Assembly (NCBI RefSeq): GCF_014695385.1
Contig: NZ_JACJOD010000006.1
Coordinates: 62,001-126,000, forward strand
Origin: Trichocoleus sp. FACHB-46
GTDB lineage: Bacteria; Cyanobacteriota; Cyanobacteriia; FACHB-46
Reading direction: 5' to 3'
DNA length: 64,000 nt
The notes beneath the pieces were generated by a model. It was not told the origin of the DNA. It was given only the letters and a program-made list of their open reading frames with translations, and made no database searches. Position numbers and translations under genes: made by a program. Shown one piece after another: positions 8,203-16,168 of the stretch. The first letter of the stretch is position 1. Every line of letters starts with the position of its first letter.

Positions 8203-9396
8203 ATGGGTCTGTGGCAACGTGGCTCGAAACGACGAGAGGAGCCAGCTCAACGGGTAATTAGTAATGCACTCAAGTTCTGGACCAACATACTGCGTTGCTG
8301 CGGCCCGCAAATGTTCAATGGGTTGAAATTCAGTTCCCTGAGAGGCTTTGTCTCACTGTTCCTAGTCGGCATGACTTTGAGTGTAACGATCGCCGCTTGC
8401 TCTGGCGATGGTGGCAACACTACTACTGCTAGCTCTCCAGGTGCTACAGGTGGGAGTGCTGCCAAAAAAGAAGTTGAACTGACTCTAGTTTCTTTTGCTG
8501 TCACCAAATCAGCTCACGACAAGATTATTCCTAAGTTTGTGCAGAAGTGGCAGCAAGAGCACAACCAAACTGTGGTTTTCAAGCCCAGCTACGGTGGCTC
8601 TGGCTCCCAAACCCGCGCTGTCATCGATGGTTTGGAGGCAGACGTGGTGCATTTAGCCCTCGGCTTTGATGTGCAAAAGATTGAAAAGGCTGGACTAATC
8701 GAGGCGGGTTGGGACAAAGAAGCTCCTAACGATGCTGTGGCTAGCCGTTCTGTCGCCGCGATCGTCACTCGCGAAGGCAATCCCAAAGGCATTAAGGATT
8801 GGACAGATCTCGGTAAGGATGGCATAAGCTTCATCACCGCTGACCCTAAAACTTCCGGTGGTGCCCGTTGGAACTTCTTGGCGCTGTGGAATGCTGCTGT
8901 GAAGTCAGGTGCGGATGATGCCAAAGCCCAAGAATTTGTAGCTAAAGCCTACAAAAATGTGCCCGTTCTGCCCAGAGATGCGCGGGAAGCCAGTGACATC
9001 TTTTTCAAGCAGGGCCAAGGAGATGCCTTGATCAACTATGAGAACGAAATTCTCTTAGCCGCTGAAAACGGCGAAAAACTTCCCTTCGTCATCCCCGCAG
9101 TCAACGTCTCGATTGACAACCCAGTGGCTGTAGTCGACAAGAACGTAGACAAGCATGGTACTCGCGAAGTTGCAGAAGCTTTTGTGCAGTATCTCTTCTC
9201 TCCAGAAGCCCAGCAAGAATTTGCCAATACAGGTTTCCGTCTGAGCGACCTCAATGGTGCCCAAGCGAAATCTCTGGAAAGCAAGTATCCCCAAGTGAAA
9301 GATTTGGCCACTGTAAAAGATTACGGCGGCTGGAGTGAAGTCCAGAAGAAATTCTTTGATGATGGTGCTATCTTCGACCAGATTCAAGGCAAATAG
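8203..9396 (+). CDS. sbpA: Sulfate ABC transporter, substrate-binding lipoprotein
   Basis: A 397-residue periplasmic sulfate-binding protein. After a basic N-terminus there is a hydrophobic segment (about 47-62) and a lipobox TIAAC, with Cys66 the likely lipid anchor. The sulfate-loop motifs YGGSGSQTRAVIDGLEADVV and DPKTSGGARWNFLA are present; the second has Asp where the family signature usually has Asn. AAGGAG lies about 10 nt before the ATG. It is the first gene of a sulfate-uptake cluster with cysT, cysW and two NIL proteins; a hairpin separates it from cysT. Confidence 0.95.
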   Translation: MGLWQRGSKRREEPAQRVISNALKFWTNILRCCGPQMFNGLKFSSLRGFVSLFLVGMTLSVTIAACSGDGGNTTTASSPGATGGSAAKKEVELTLVSFAVTKSAHDKIIPKFVQKWQQEHNQTVVFKPSYGGSGSQTRAVIDGLEADVVHLALGFDVQKIEKAGLIEAGWDKEAPNDAVASRSVAAIVTREGNPKGIKDWTDLGKDGISFITADPKTSGGARWNFLALWNAAVKSGADDAKAQEFVAKAYKNVPVLPRDAREASDIFFKQGQGDALINYENEILLAAENGEKLPFVIPAVNVSIDNPVAVVDKNVDKHGTREVAEAFVQYLFSPEAQQEFANTGFRLSDLNGAQAKSLESKYPQVKDLATVKDYGGWSEVQKKFFDDGAIFDQIQGK

Positions 9397-9434
9397 GTAG
9401 TAGTCACTCGCTGACTCTCCTCTTTGTGCGGGCG

Positions 9435-9506
9435 ATCGGGGCAGGCTTTTGGGATACTTGATGAGTTCAAGATCAACGGCTAAAAGCATCTGCCCCGATT
9501 TATTTT
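9435..9506 (+). terminator. Intra-operon hairpin with T-run between sbpA and cysT
   Basis: Arms 9435-9450 (ATCGGGGCAGGCTTTT) and 9482-9499 pair over 16 bp with a 2-nt bulge and are followed by TTATTTTT. This looks like a partial terminator that would let the binding protein be made in excess over the membrane subunits, an inference from its position. Confidence 0.65.
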
Positions 9507-9549
9507 TGATCTCCTAGCTTGACCTAGGCTGCTGTCTTTAAATTGCTTT

Positions 9550-10410
9550 ATGGCTGTCTCAACTATTTCTCCATCTGCTTCCCCTCAACCCAAAAATCCG
9601 GTTCAACGGCTCTTAGGGTTGTCTTGGCCTTGGCGGATCACGCTGGGGTATCTCACAATTATGCTGTTGTTGCCTGTGGCAGCGCTGATTGCTAAGGCAA
9701 GTACCGAAAAACCTGCTGACTTCTGGCGAATTGCGACTAGCCCTGTCGCCTTGGCTACCTATAACGTCACCTTTGTCACAGCTTTGATTGCGGCCCTGAT
9801 CAATGCCGTTTTTGGGGTTTTAATTTCCTGGGTTTTGGTTCGCTACGACTTTCCCTTCAAACGCATCATTGATGCCGCGATCGATTTACCCTTTGCCTTG
9901 CCTACCTCAGTAGCAGGTTTGACTCTAGCCACAGTTTATAGCGACAACGGCTGGATCGGTTCTTTGCTAGCGCCTTTTGGCATTAAGGTCGCCTTTACTC
10001 GATTGGGGGTAGCGGTGGCAATGATCTTTATCTCCCTACCGTTTGTGGTGCGGACTCTCCAGCCTGTATTGCAGGATATGGAGAAAGAAGTAGAAGAAGC
10101 TTCTTGGTCTTTAGGCGCTTCTCAGTTCCAAACATTCCGGCGGGTGGTATTGCCCCCCTTGATGCCAGCGATTTTGACTGGCGTGGCGTTGGGCTTCTCC
10201 CGAGCGGTCGGTGAGTATGGGTCTGTGGTCATTGTGGCTTCTAACGTCCCGTTCAAAGACTTGATTGCCTCCGTGCTGATTATTCAACGCCTGGAGCAAT
10301 ACGACTATTCGGGTGCCACTGTGATTGGCACAGTTCTGTTGGGCATTTCGCTTCTAATTCTTTTGGCAATTAATCTATTGCAAGCTTGGGGACGGCGGTA
10401 TGAGCTCTAG
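9550..10410 (+). CDS. cysT: Sulfate ABC transporter permease CysT
   Basis: A 286-residue inner-membrane permease with six predicted transmembrane helices. The EAA loop that docks on the ATPase is visible near residues 190-220 ([20 protein letters not shown]). It forms the translocation channel with CysW for sulfate or thiosulfate imported from SbpA. The gene overlaps cysW by 11 nt, so the two are probably translationally coupled. No cysA ATPase gene lies in the window. Confidence 0.95.
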   Translation: MAVSTISPSASPQPKNPVQRLLGLSWPWRITLGYLTIMLLLPVAALIAKASTEKPADFWRIATSPVALATYNVTFVTALIAALINAVFGVLISWVLVRYDFPFKRIIDAAIDLPFALPTSVAGLTLATVYSDNGWIGSLLAPFGIKVAFTRLGVAVAMIFISLPFVVRTLQPVLQDMEKEVEEASWSLGASQFQTFRRVVLPPLMPAILTGVALGFSRAVGEYGSVVIVASNVPFKDLIASVLIIQRLEQYDYSGATVIGTVLLGISLLILLAINLLQAWGRRYEL

Positions 10411-11281
10411 TTTGGCAGGTAAATCCTTTAATCCTGAAATCTCCCAGCCGAAAGCTCCAACTCCGACTCAGCAAAGAACTTGGGTGAAGGGAGTTTTGAT
10501 TGGCATTGCGCTCTTTTACTTAGCGTTGGTCTTGTTTATTCCCGCTTTCAACGTCTTCGTGCAAGCGTTTAAGGATGGAGTAGGGCCGTTTTTAGGCAAC
10601 TTGACGGAGCGCAATTTCCTCCATGCTGCCAAGCTCACGCTTTTAATTGCGCTGATTGTCGTGCCCATCAATACGGTGTTTGGGCTTTGTGCGGCTTGGG
10701 TGATTGCCCGCAACCAGTTTCGGGGACGCACTTTTCTCATTAGCTTGCTGGATGTGCCCTTTGCGGTTTCTCCAGTCGTAGCGGGCTTGATGATTGTGTT
10801 GCTCTACGGACGCAATGGCTGGTTTGGCTCTTGGCTAGAATCGGGCAATATCAAAATTATTTTCGCCATGCCTGCGATGGTGCTAGCCAGTGCCTTTATT
10901 ACCCTGCCTTTTGTCGCTCGTGAAGTGATTCCAGTTCTGGAAGAGGCAGGCAGTGACCAAGAGGAAGCAGGCAGAACTTTAGGCGCTAATGATTGGCAGA
11001 TTTTCTGGCGAGTCACGATTCCTAATATTCGCTGGGGCTTGCTTTACGGCGTGATTTTGACCAATGCCAGAGTCATGGGCGAGTTTGGGGCGGTTTCTGT
11101 GGTGTCGGGCAACATTGCTGGCCAAACTCAAACCCTGCCCCTGTTTGTGGAAGAAGCGTATAAGCAATACGCTACGCAATCGGCCTTTTCTGCGGCAGTT
11201 TTGCTCGCTTTTCTGGCGGTTGTGACTTTGATACTGAAGGAAATTTTGGAACGTAAAACCAAAATCAAAGATATTGAATAG
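10400..11281 (+). CDS. cysW: Sulfate ABC transporter permease CysW
   Basis: A 293-residue partner of CysT, with a cytosolic N-terminal tail of about 30 residues and six hydrophobic helices. The EAA motif is at about 195-225 ([18 protein letters not shown]). The stop at 11279-11281 merges into the AGGAGG Shine-Dalgarno of the next gene, showing tight operon organisation with the two NIL proteins. Confidence 0.95.
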   Translation: MSSSLAGKSFNPEISQPKAPTPTQQRTWVKGVLIGIALFYLALVLFIPAFNVFVQAFKDGVGPFLGNLTERNFLHAAKLTLLIALIVVPINTVFGLCAAWVIARNQFRGRTFLISLLDVPFAVSPVVAGLMIVLLYGRNGWFGSWLESGNIKIIFAMPAMVLASAFITLPFVAREVIPVLEEAGSDQEEAGRTLGANDWQIFWRVTIPNIRWGLLYGVILTNARVMGEFGAVSVVSGNIAGQTQTLPLFVEEAYKQYATQSAFSAAVLLAFLAVVTLILKEILERKTKIKDIE

Positions 11282-11291
11282 GAGGCAGATC

Positions 11292-11657
11292 ATGTTGACA
11301 GATGACAGCGATCGCTATGCTCCCCTAAATCGCGAAAACCAAGAAGCCACGGCTCTTGACGCATCCCAGCCATCGGGACAGGACTCTGCTGCGGATCATA
11401 GATACACTCAAACCCGCATTAGAATTCGTATCCCCAAGAACTACCATCAAGAACCTGTGATTTCTCGCTTAATCTCTCAGCATGGCCTCACGGTCAACAT
11501 TACAGCAGCTCTGCTGGGGGCGAACGCGCGAGATGATGGCTGGTTTGACCTAGAACTTCAAGGCACCGCTGCCCAAATTGACAGTGCCTTGCTCTACTTA
11601 AATGAGCTAGACCTGGAAATTTGGCATGATTCGAGTGCTCAAGAGGATGGGTGGTAA
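11292..11657 (+). CDS. Stand-alone NIL-domain protein, copy 1
   Basis: About 121 residues: a polar, probably disordered first 40 residues, then one NIL domain (RIRIRIPKNYHQEPVISRLI, VNITAALLGANARDDGWFDLEL). NIL domains are ferredoxin-like ligand-sensing modules known best from the C-terminus of the methionine importer ATPase MetN, where ligand binding causes inhibition. Placed directly after cysW, it may act in trans on the sulfate importer; that is inference. ATG at 11292 follows AGGAGG by 6 nt and is preferred to the upstream TTG. Its stop overlaps the start of the second copy. Confidence 0.88.
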   Translation: MLTDDSDRYAPLNRENQEATALDASQPSGQDSAADHRYTQTRIRIRIPKNYHQEPVISRLISQHGLTVNITAALLGANARDDGWFDLELQGTAAQIDSALLYLNELDLEIWHDSSAQEDGW

Positions 11658-12016
11658 TGCGGGCACCCATGCTGGAGCAAGAGCAATCTAGCGGGATCGG
11701 GAAACCCCAGACAGTGCTCGGTGCTAGGCGATCGCGTCTGCCTCGATGCACTGAAAGCGCAACCCAAGTTCGCATCAAATTGCGGATTCCAGCCCAACGT
11801 CGTCAAGAACCAATTATTTCTCACCTGACAGCCCAGCATGGCCTCAGCGTTAACATTACTGCGGCTCGACTCAGCCCCAACCCTCAAGAAGATGGCTGGT
11901 TCGACCTAGAACTGCGGGGGACTCCTCAGCAACTTCAGCAAGCGTTAGCCTATCTGCAATCCCTGAACATCACAATTTGGGGTAAACCCAATCCAGATGG
12001 AGACGGTTGGTTGTGA
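11657..12016 (+). CDS. Stand-alone NIL-domain protein, copy 2
   Basis: About 119 residues, a paralogue of the preceding gene: RIKLRIPAQRRQEPIISHLT, then VNITAARLSPNPQEDGWFDLEL. The shared core suggests a tandem duplication, while the N-terminal tails have diverged completely. The ATG overlaps the previous stop (TAATG), so it is probably coupled; an ATG at 11669 is an alternative. It ends the sulfate operon, just before a strong terminator. Confidence 0.86.
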   Translation: MRAPMLEQEQSSGIGKPQTVLGARRSRLPRCTESATQVRIKLRIPAQRRQEPIISHLTAQHGLSVNITAARLSPNPQEDGWFDLELRGTPQQLQQALAYLQSLNITIWGKPNPDGDGWL

Positions 12017-12042
12017 GGGATAGGAACTAGGAGACAGGAGAC

Positions 12043-12090
12043 AAAAAAGCAGGGTAGAACTGAAATCAATTCGTTCTACCCTGCTTTTTT
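12043..12090. terminator. Strong bidirectional rho-independent terminator
   Basis: Perfect 18-bp arms at 12043-12060 and 12073-12090 (AAAAAAGCAGGGTAGAAC and its complement) around a 12-nt loop, with A-tract before and T-tract after. It can end both the NIL operon and the convergent response-regulator gene. Confidence 0.92.
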
Positions 12091-12123
12091 GCTTTTACTC
12101 TTCAGTGTGGTTGAGAACCACCA

Positions 12124-12771
12124 CTAAGCCATATTGTTCTCGATCGCCCAGCGTGCTAACTCTGTGCGGTTGTGTAAACCTGTTTTGCCCAGCATGTTGC
12201 TGACGTGGCTTTCAATCGTCCGTTGACTAACATTTAATTCGTCAGCGATTTCCCGATTGGCCATCCCACGGGCCACAAACTGCACTACCTTTAACTCGGT
12301 TGGAGTCAGCTCGACATCAAAGGGTACCTGGATTTTGGGGCCATTATCCACGCCCTTGGTTTGATGCTGCATCATCCGGGATGCTTGCTTCAGCGAGGAC
12401 TCCACCTGAGCCACCAATTCCTCAGGCTCAAAGGGCTTGACCATGTAGACATCGGCTCCGGTGTTTAACCCTTTGACGCGGTCTTGGCTTTGTCCCTTGG
12501 CTGATAAGAATAGAACTGGAATCCAGCTAGTGCGAGAGTCCTCCCTCACATGCTTTACGAGTGAATAGCCGTCCATCTCTGGCATCATCACATCGCAAAT
12601 AATCATGTCTGGAATATCTTGCTCCAGAATTTCTAGCGCTTCACGGCCATTTTCTGCTGTTACTACTTCATACCCGCGGAATTCCAGGTAATCCTTGACT
12701 AACAGAATTAAATTAGGGTCGTCATCAATTAGCAGTAGCCGTTTATGATCTCCCACGCTCGCTTCCTTCAT
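12124..12771 (-). CDS. NarL/LuxR-type response regulator (Ycf29/Rre1-like)
   Basis: A 215-residue two-domain regulator. The receiver (about 10-130) has the acidic pocket IDDDP, phospho-acceptor D60 in ICDVMMPEMDGY, S90 and K112 in MVKPFEPEE. The LuxR-type helix-turn-helix is at about 153-213 (LTPTELKVVQFVARGMANRE, IESHVSNML). The overall shape and sequence resemble the Ycf29/Rre1 group of cyanobacterial regulators, linked to stress and redox kinases; that subgroup call is from memory and less certain than the family. No kinase gene is adjacent. A long inverted repeat lies in its upstream region. Confidence 0.92.
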   Translation of the reverse strand: MKEASVGDHKRLLLIDDDPNLILLVKDYLEFRGYEVVTAENGREALEILEQDIPDMIICDVMMPEMDGYSLVKHVREDSRTSWIPVLFLSAKGQSQDRVKGLNTGADVYMVKPFEPEELVAQVESSLKQASRMMQHQTKGVDNGPKIQVPFDVELTPTELKVVQFVARGMANREIADELNVSQRTIESHVSNMLGKTGLHNRTELARWAIENNMA

Positions 12772-13161
12772 GCTTTGTCACTCGCCATGCCTGGATTAAT
12801 TAAAGTTTGTAGATAGAACTTTTTGTATTGTTGTCACATTCTACTAGACCTGTCACTGTCTGCTACGTATCCCTTCATTAATATAGTGCCTGATCAGGAA
12901 TTGACAGTTAGTCTAGTAGGTTGCTGACTTCATCAATTATTTACCTACTTTAAGAATGGCAGGTGATTTTGGCAGCAGACTTAACAAGTTTTTTCATTAT
13001 CAAAGTATCGTTGGCAAAATAGGCTTAATTCGAGTTGATTAGTATTTTTTAACAAGAGTAGCCATCGGTGCTTTGAAGCGAGAAATAACCTTAGGTTCGC
13101 TTAATCGTTAAGCCATGATGCTGGCGTTTTTTCCTCTACACAAAGTTAGAGCTGCGATCGC
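12772..13161. other. Intergenic region with a long nested inverted repeat
   Basis: No gene is visible. CTACTAGAC at 12841-12849 is matched by GTCTAGTAG at 12911-12919, with inner TGTCA/TGACA arms, and the palindrome CCTGATCAGG sits in the loop at 12889-12898. This could be an operator region, a cruciform or a small structured RNA upstream of the response regulator. Confidence 0.45.
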
Positions 13162-13680
13162 TCAATCATGCGTTACTGCCAGGGTTTCAGTGGCTGAATC
13201 GTCAACTTTTAGGTCGATTGTAGCGGTGGTTTCGGACGAATTCGGCAACGGATGAGTCAAAAAAGCAAATTCTGACACAATTTGATTGCCAATCAAGTGT
13301 TCTTGAATAATGCGCTCAATCACTTCTGGAGTCGCACTGTGATACCAAACTCCATCCGGATATACGACTAAGATGGGGCCTTGCTGACAAACGCGCAGGC
13401 AGTTGGCTTTAGTCCGAAAAACGTATGGAGATGCGGCAGCGCCTGAATCTGCGATCGCCTCCTTAGAAATCGCCCCAGTCGCAGCAGGAGGGGTGTCGAG
13501 CTTCAGTTCCTTCAAGCGCCGCTTGAGATAGTCCCAGGATGCTAAGCTCAATTGCTTGTCGCAGCACTTGGGCACCGTCTGGTCGGCGCAGATAAAGACA
13601 TGCCGCTGGATTTGATCGAGCTTTAGGGCTTGAGCACAACTGGCAAGAGAGTTGCAATCAGAAGAAGCGCTAGCACTCAT
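13162..13680 (-). CDS. Thioredoxin-like [2Fe-2S] ferredoxin-type protein
   Basis: The 172-residue protein carries the cysteine pattern of thioredoxin-like (Shethna-type) ferredoxins: C31, C39 and C40 ([12 protein letters not shown]), then C94 and C98 ([19 protein letters not shown]), followed by the family's [19 protein letters not shown]. Such proteins bind one [2Fe-2S] cluster; the electron partner here is unknown. Between the cysteine pairs is an Ala-rich insert (about 64-84), and there is a charged C-terminal tail. Its start overlaps the minE stop by 4 nt (ATGA), so it is part of the min transcript. Confidence 0.88.
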   Translation of the reverse strand: MSASASSDCNSLASCAQALKLDQIQRHVFICADQTVPKCCDKQLSLASWDYLKRRLKELKLDTPPAATGAISKEAIADSGAAASPYVFRTKANCLRVCQQGPILVVYPDGVWYHSATPEVIERIIQEHLIGNQIVSEFAFLTHPLPNSSETTATIDLKVDDSATETLAVTHD

Positions 13681-13958
13681 GACTCCTCAGGCTCTTGCCG
13701 GACGCGACGGATAGGCAAGTTCGCAATCAGAGCCGTGACTCGTTCATTGTTAGCTAGAGAAAATTCCAGACCCTCAGCGTCAATCTCAACGTAACGAGAG
13801 ACCACGTCTAAAATTTCTCGCCGCATTTGATCCATCGACTCAGGGCTGAGGTCAGCGCGATCGTGAGCCAAAACAAATTGCAGACGGCGCTTCACTTCTT
13901 GGCGGCTACTTTCGTTGCCTGGACGGGGAAATAAGCGTTCTAACAGTTCATTGATCAT
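13677..13958 (-). CDS. minE: Cell division topological specificity factor MinE
   Basis: A 93-residue MinE: short N-terminal helix ([11 protein letters not shown]) for membrane and MinD contact, followed by the dimerising part [19 protein letters not shown] and a C-terminal beta segment. It stimulates MinD ATPase activity and shapes the MinCD pattern that restricts FtsZ to mid-cell. It follows minD by 113 nt and overlaps the ferredoxin-type gene by 4 nt. Confidence 0.95.
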   Translation of the reverse strand: MINELLERLFPRPGNESSRQEVKRRLQFVLAHDRADLSPESMDQMRREILDVVSRYVEIDAEGLEFSLANNERVTALIANLPIRRVRQEPEES

Positions 13959-14071
13959 GGAGCTTGGGGAGGGTCAAGAGTCTGGCAAAAGCATGGAATA
14001 GAAAGAGAGGCTAAAGGCTAGCGATGCGGTAAATGCAATCTGAGTAAAAGCCTTGACCTAGGAAAAGCGGT

Positions 14072-14878
14072 TTAGAGAATCTTGGTGGAAAAAAATCTAC
14101 GAATGCGGGAGAAAACGCTGCCGTTGTTAGGGGTGAGGTCTAAAAACTCTACAGTTTCGCCTTCTAAGCGGCGGGCAATATTACTGAAAGCAGTGCCTGC
14201 GGTCGAAGGAGTCTCGGATAAAACTAAGGGTTCCCCTCGGTTGGTGGAAACGATCACCCGTTCGTCGTCAGGAATAATACCGATGAGAGGAATGGCCAGA
14301 ATTTCTTGCACGTCTTGCACTGACATCATGTCATTGACCTGCACCATCGCAGGCTTGAGGCGATTGACGATCAGACGAATTTTCTTGACGTTATTGGCTT
14401 CTAGCAAACCCACGACTCGATCTGCGTCTCGGACTGCGGCGATTTCTGGGGTGGTGACGATCAAAGCTTCTTGAGCAGCGGCGATCGCATTCTGGAAGCC
14501 CATCTCAATCCCAGCAGGGCTATCCACTAGAACGTAATCGTAAGCTTTAGCTAAGGCGCTAACCACCTGCTTCATCTGGTCGGGACTGACTGCGTCCTTG
14601 GTGCGGTTTTGGGCAGCGGGTAACAAGGCGAGACGGCTTTGGCGCTTATCTTTCACTAGCGCTTGCTCTAGCCGACATTCACCCGCCAACACTTCCACCG
14701 CTGTATAAACGATGCGATTTTCTAGGCCTAACAGCAAATCTAAATTTCTCAGGCCAAAATCTGCGTCCACAACCACAACTTTGCGACCTCGTTGAGCCAG
14801 GGCCATGCCCAAGTTGGCTGTGGTGGTGGTTTTGCCCACCCCTCCTTTTCCAGATGTAACAACAATAACGCGACTCAT
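14072..14878 (-). CDS. minD: Septum-site determining ATPase MinD
   Basis: A 268-residue ParA/MRP-type ATPase. The deviant Walker A GKGGVGKTT spans residues 10-18, the switch segment VDADFGLRNLDLLLG follows at about 39-53, and a DSPAG motif lies near residue 119. The C-terminus (SRIRRFFSTKIL) is the amphipathic membrane-targeting helix. ATP-bound MinD recruits MinC to the membrane. It sits between minC (190-nt gap) and minE. Confidence 0.97.
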   Translation of the reverse strand: MSRVIVVTSGKGGVGKTTTTANLGMALAQRGRKVVVVDADFGLRNLDLLLGLENRIVYTAVEVLAGECRLEQALVKDKRQSRLALLPAAQNRTKDAVSPDQMKQVVSALAKAYDYVLVDSPAGIEMGFQNAIAAAQEALIVTTPEIAAVRDADRVVGLLEANNVKKIRLIVNRLKPAMVQVNDMMSVQDVQEILAIPLIGIIPDDERVIVSTNRGEPLVLSETPSTAGTAFSNIARRLEGETVEFLDLTPNNGSVFSRIRRFFSTKIL

Positions 14879-15068
14879 GAGGTGGTTAGACGAATGAACT
14901 TTACTTCAACTTTCAATTAACTTTAACTTAAACCGCATTTTCACCGAAATTAATTCAGCGAGACTTATTAATCGTCTGCGATCGCCGCTTCCAATGCACC
15001 AGAACCAATATCGGTGAAACTGACGCAGAACCTAGAATTCTTCATTCAACCATTCTCCCGTCAAAATG

Positions 15069-16148
15069 TCAGGAGTTTTGGCCTGACTGGATAGAGATCA
15101 GCAGTTGAGTTTTAGCGAAATCGGCAGAGCGGGCGATCCGTATTCCTTCGCTGGTAACATAAGCCACTTCTGGGTAGTACTGCGCAGGTGGCTTTTCAGG
15201 AGCGCGAGCTAAAGACTCAGCAATCCGCAGTTGGGTCGGCTCCATTTGCAGCGCCATAATTCGACACTGGGTATTCCCACTCGCGCCCGCATGCGCCACA
15301 CCCCGCAACCGCCCCCAAACCAAAATATCGCCGTCTGCAATCAGAGAACTGCCAGGGTTGATGTCTCCGAGCACCACAATCGTACCGGGATGGCGAATCT
15401 CGACCCCAGAACGCACCGTGGTCTGAATGTAGAGCGGATCAGCTAAGGCGGGCGGTGGAGTAGCAGTCGGTTGGCTGAGGTGAGCCACAGGAGCTTGTTG
15501 CTCAACTGAGTAGCCTGCGGTGGCTGCGGCAACAGCAGTTTGACGACGGCTTGTGGAGACCCGCTTGAGTTGCAGTTGCACTTCCAAGAGGGCATCGGCG
15601 ATCGCCTGGAGTTGTCGCCCATCCAATAAGCGATCTCGTGCTATCAAATGCACAACGGTTCCGGGTTGCCAAAAGCGATCGCCTCCCGATAAGCGTTGCT
15701 TGAGTTGTTGCCACAAGTCCGCCCAAGTTAGCGCAGTCGGGGAAGGCGGATCTGTCGTTTCCGTTTCGGGAGGCAACATCAAAAGTAATTGCCCCTCTTC
15801 ACTCTTAAACCGCACCTGGAGGTCTTTGATCAGAGGTTGTTCTGGAGAAGCTGACTCTCCGGGCTGAGCAGCCGCATCGGGAGCGGCATCAGGAACTGCG
15901 CCACCAGCCGTAACAGAACTTTCCGCAGCAGACTCGGCAGGTGCCGTTGGATTGAGAGGTGGCGCTGTACTTGTGGTTGTGGCTCCGGCAGATGCAGGGT
16001 TAGGAGTTACAACTGCGTTGCTTTGAGTGGGGGCAGCAGATGGAGCAGCAATAGGATTGTTGGAAGAATCAGAGGTCATGCGAAACGTGCCTAAGCGGTT
16101 AGAACCTGAAACGATTCTGGGAGACTTTGCAGATTCATTTCTCCTCAT
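15069..16148 (-). CDS. minC: Septum-site determining protein MinC
   Basis: The C-terminal 110 residues are the MinC beta-helix (VRSGVEIRHPGTIVVLGDIN, SSLIADGDILVWGRLRG), which binds MinD; the middle (about 105-200) is the FtsZ-inhibiting N-domain. Before it stands an unusual region of about 90 residues rich in Ala, Pro, Ser and Thr, probably disordered. The start is uncertain: ATG at 16148, or the internal ATG at 16079 giving 336 aa; neither has a good Shine-Dalgarno sequence. First gene of the min cluster, 20 nt downstream of the DUF1537 gene. Confidence 0.93.
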   Translation of the reverse strand: MRRNESAKSPRIVSGSNRLGTFRMTSDSSNNPIAAPSAAPTQSNAVVTPNPASAGATTTSTAPPLNPTAPAESAAESSVTAGGAVPDAAPDAAAQPGESASPEQPLIKDLQVRFKSEEGQLLLMLPPETETTDPPSPTALTWADLWQQLKQRLSGGDRFWQPGTVVHLIARDRLLDGRQLQAIADALLEVQLQLKRVSTSRRQTAVAAATAGYSVEQQAPVAHLSQPTATPPPALADPLYIQTTVRSGVEIRHPGTIVVLGDINPGSSLIADGDILVWGRLRGVAHAGASGNTQCRIMALQMEPTQLRIAESLARAPEKPPAQYYPEVAYVTSEGIRIARSADFAKTQLLISIQSGQNS

Positions 16149-16168
16149 GGAGAGGGTAGGACTGTATT

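Noticed and set aside
9055-9489. Antisense open frame (144 codons) over the end of sbpA
   Set aside because: Most lies antisense to a well-supported gene and the rest covers the hairpin; no domain is recognisable.
8203-12016. Search for a cysA ATPase gene in the sulfate operon
   Set aside because: No ABC ATPase signature occurs here; the only ATPase in the window (62949-63668) is of exporter MacB/LolD type.
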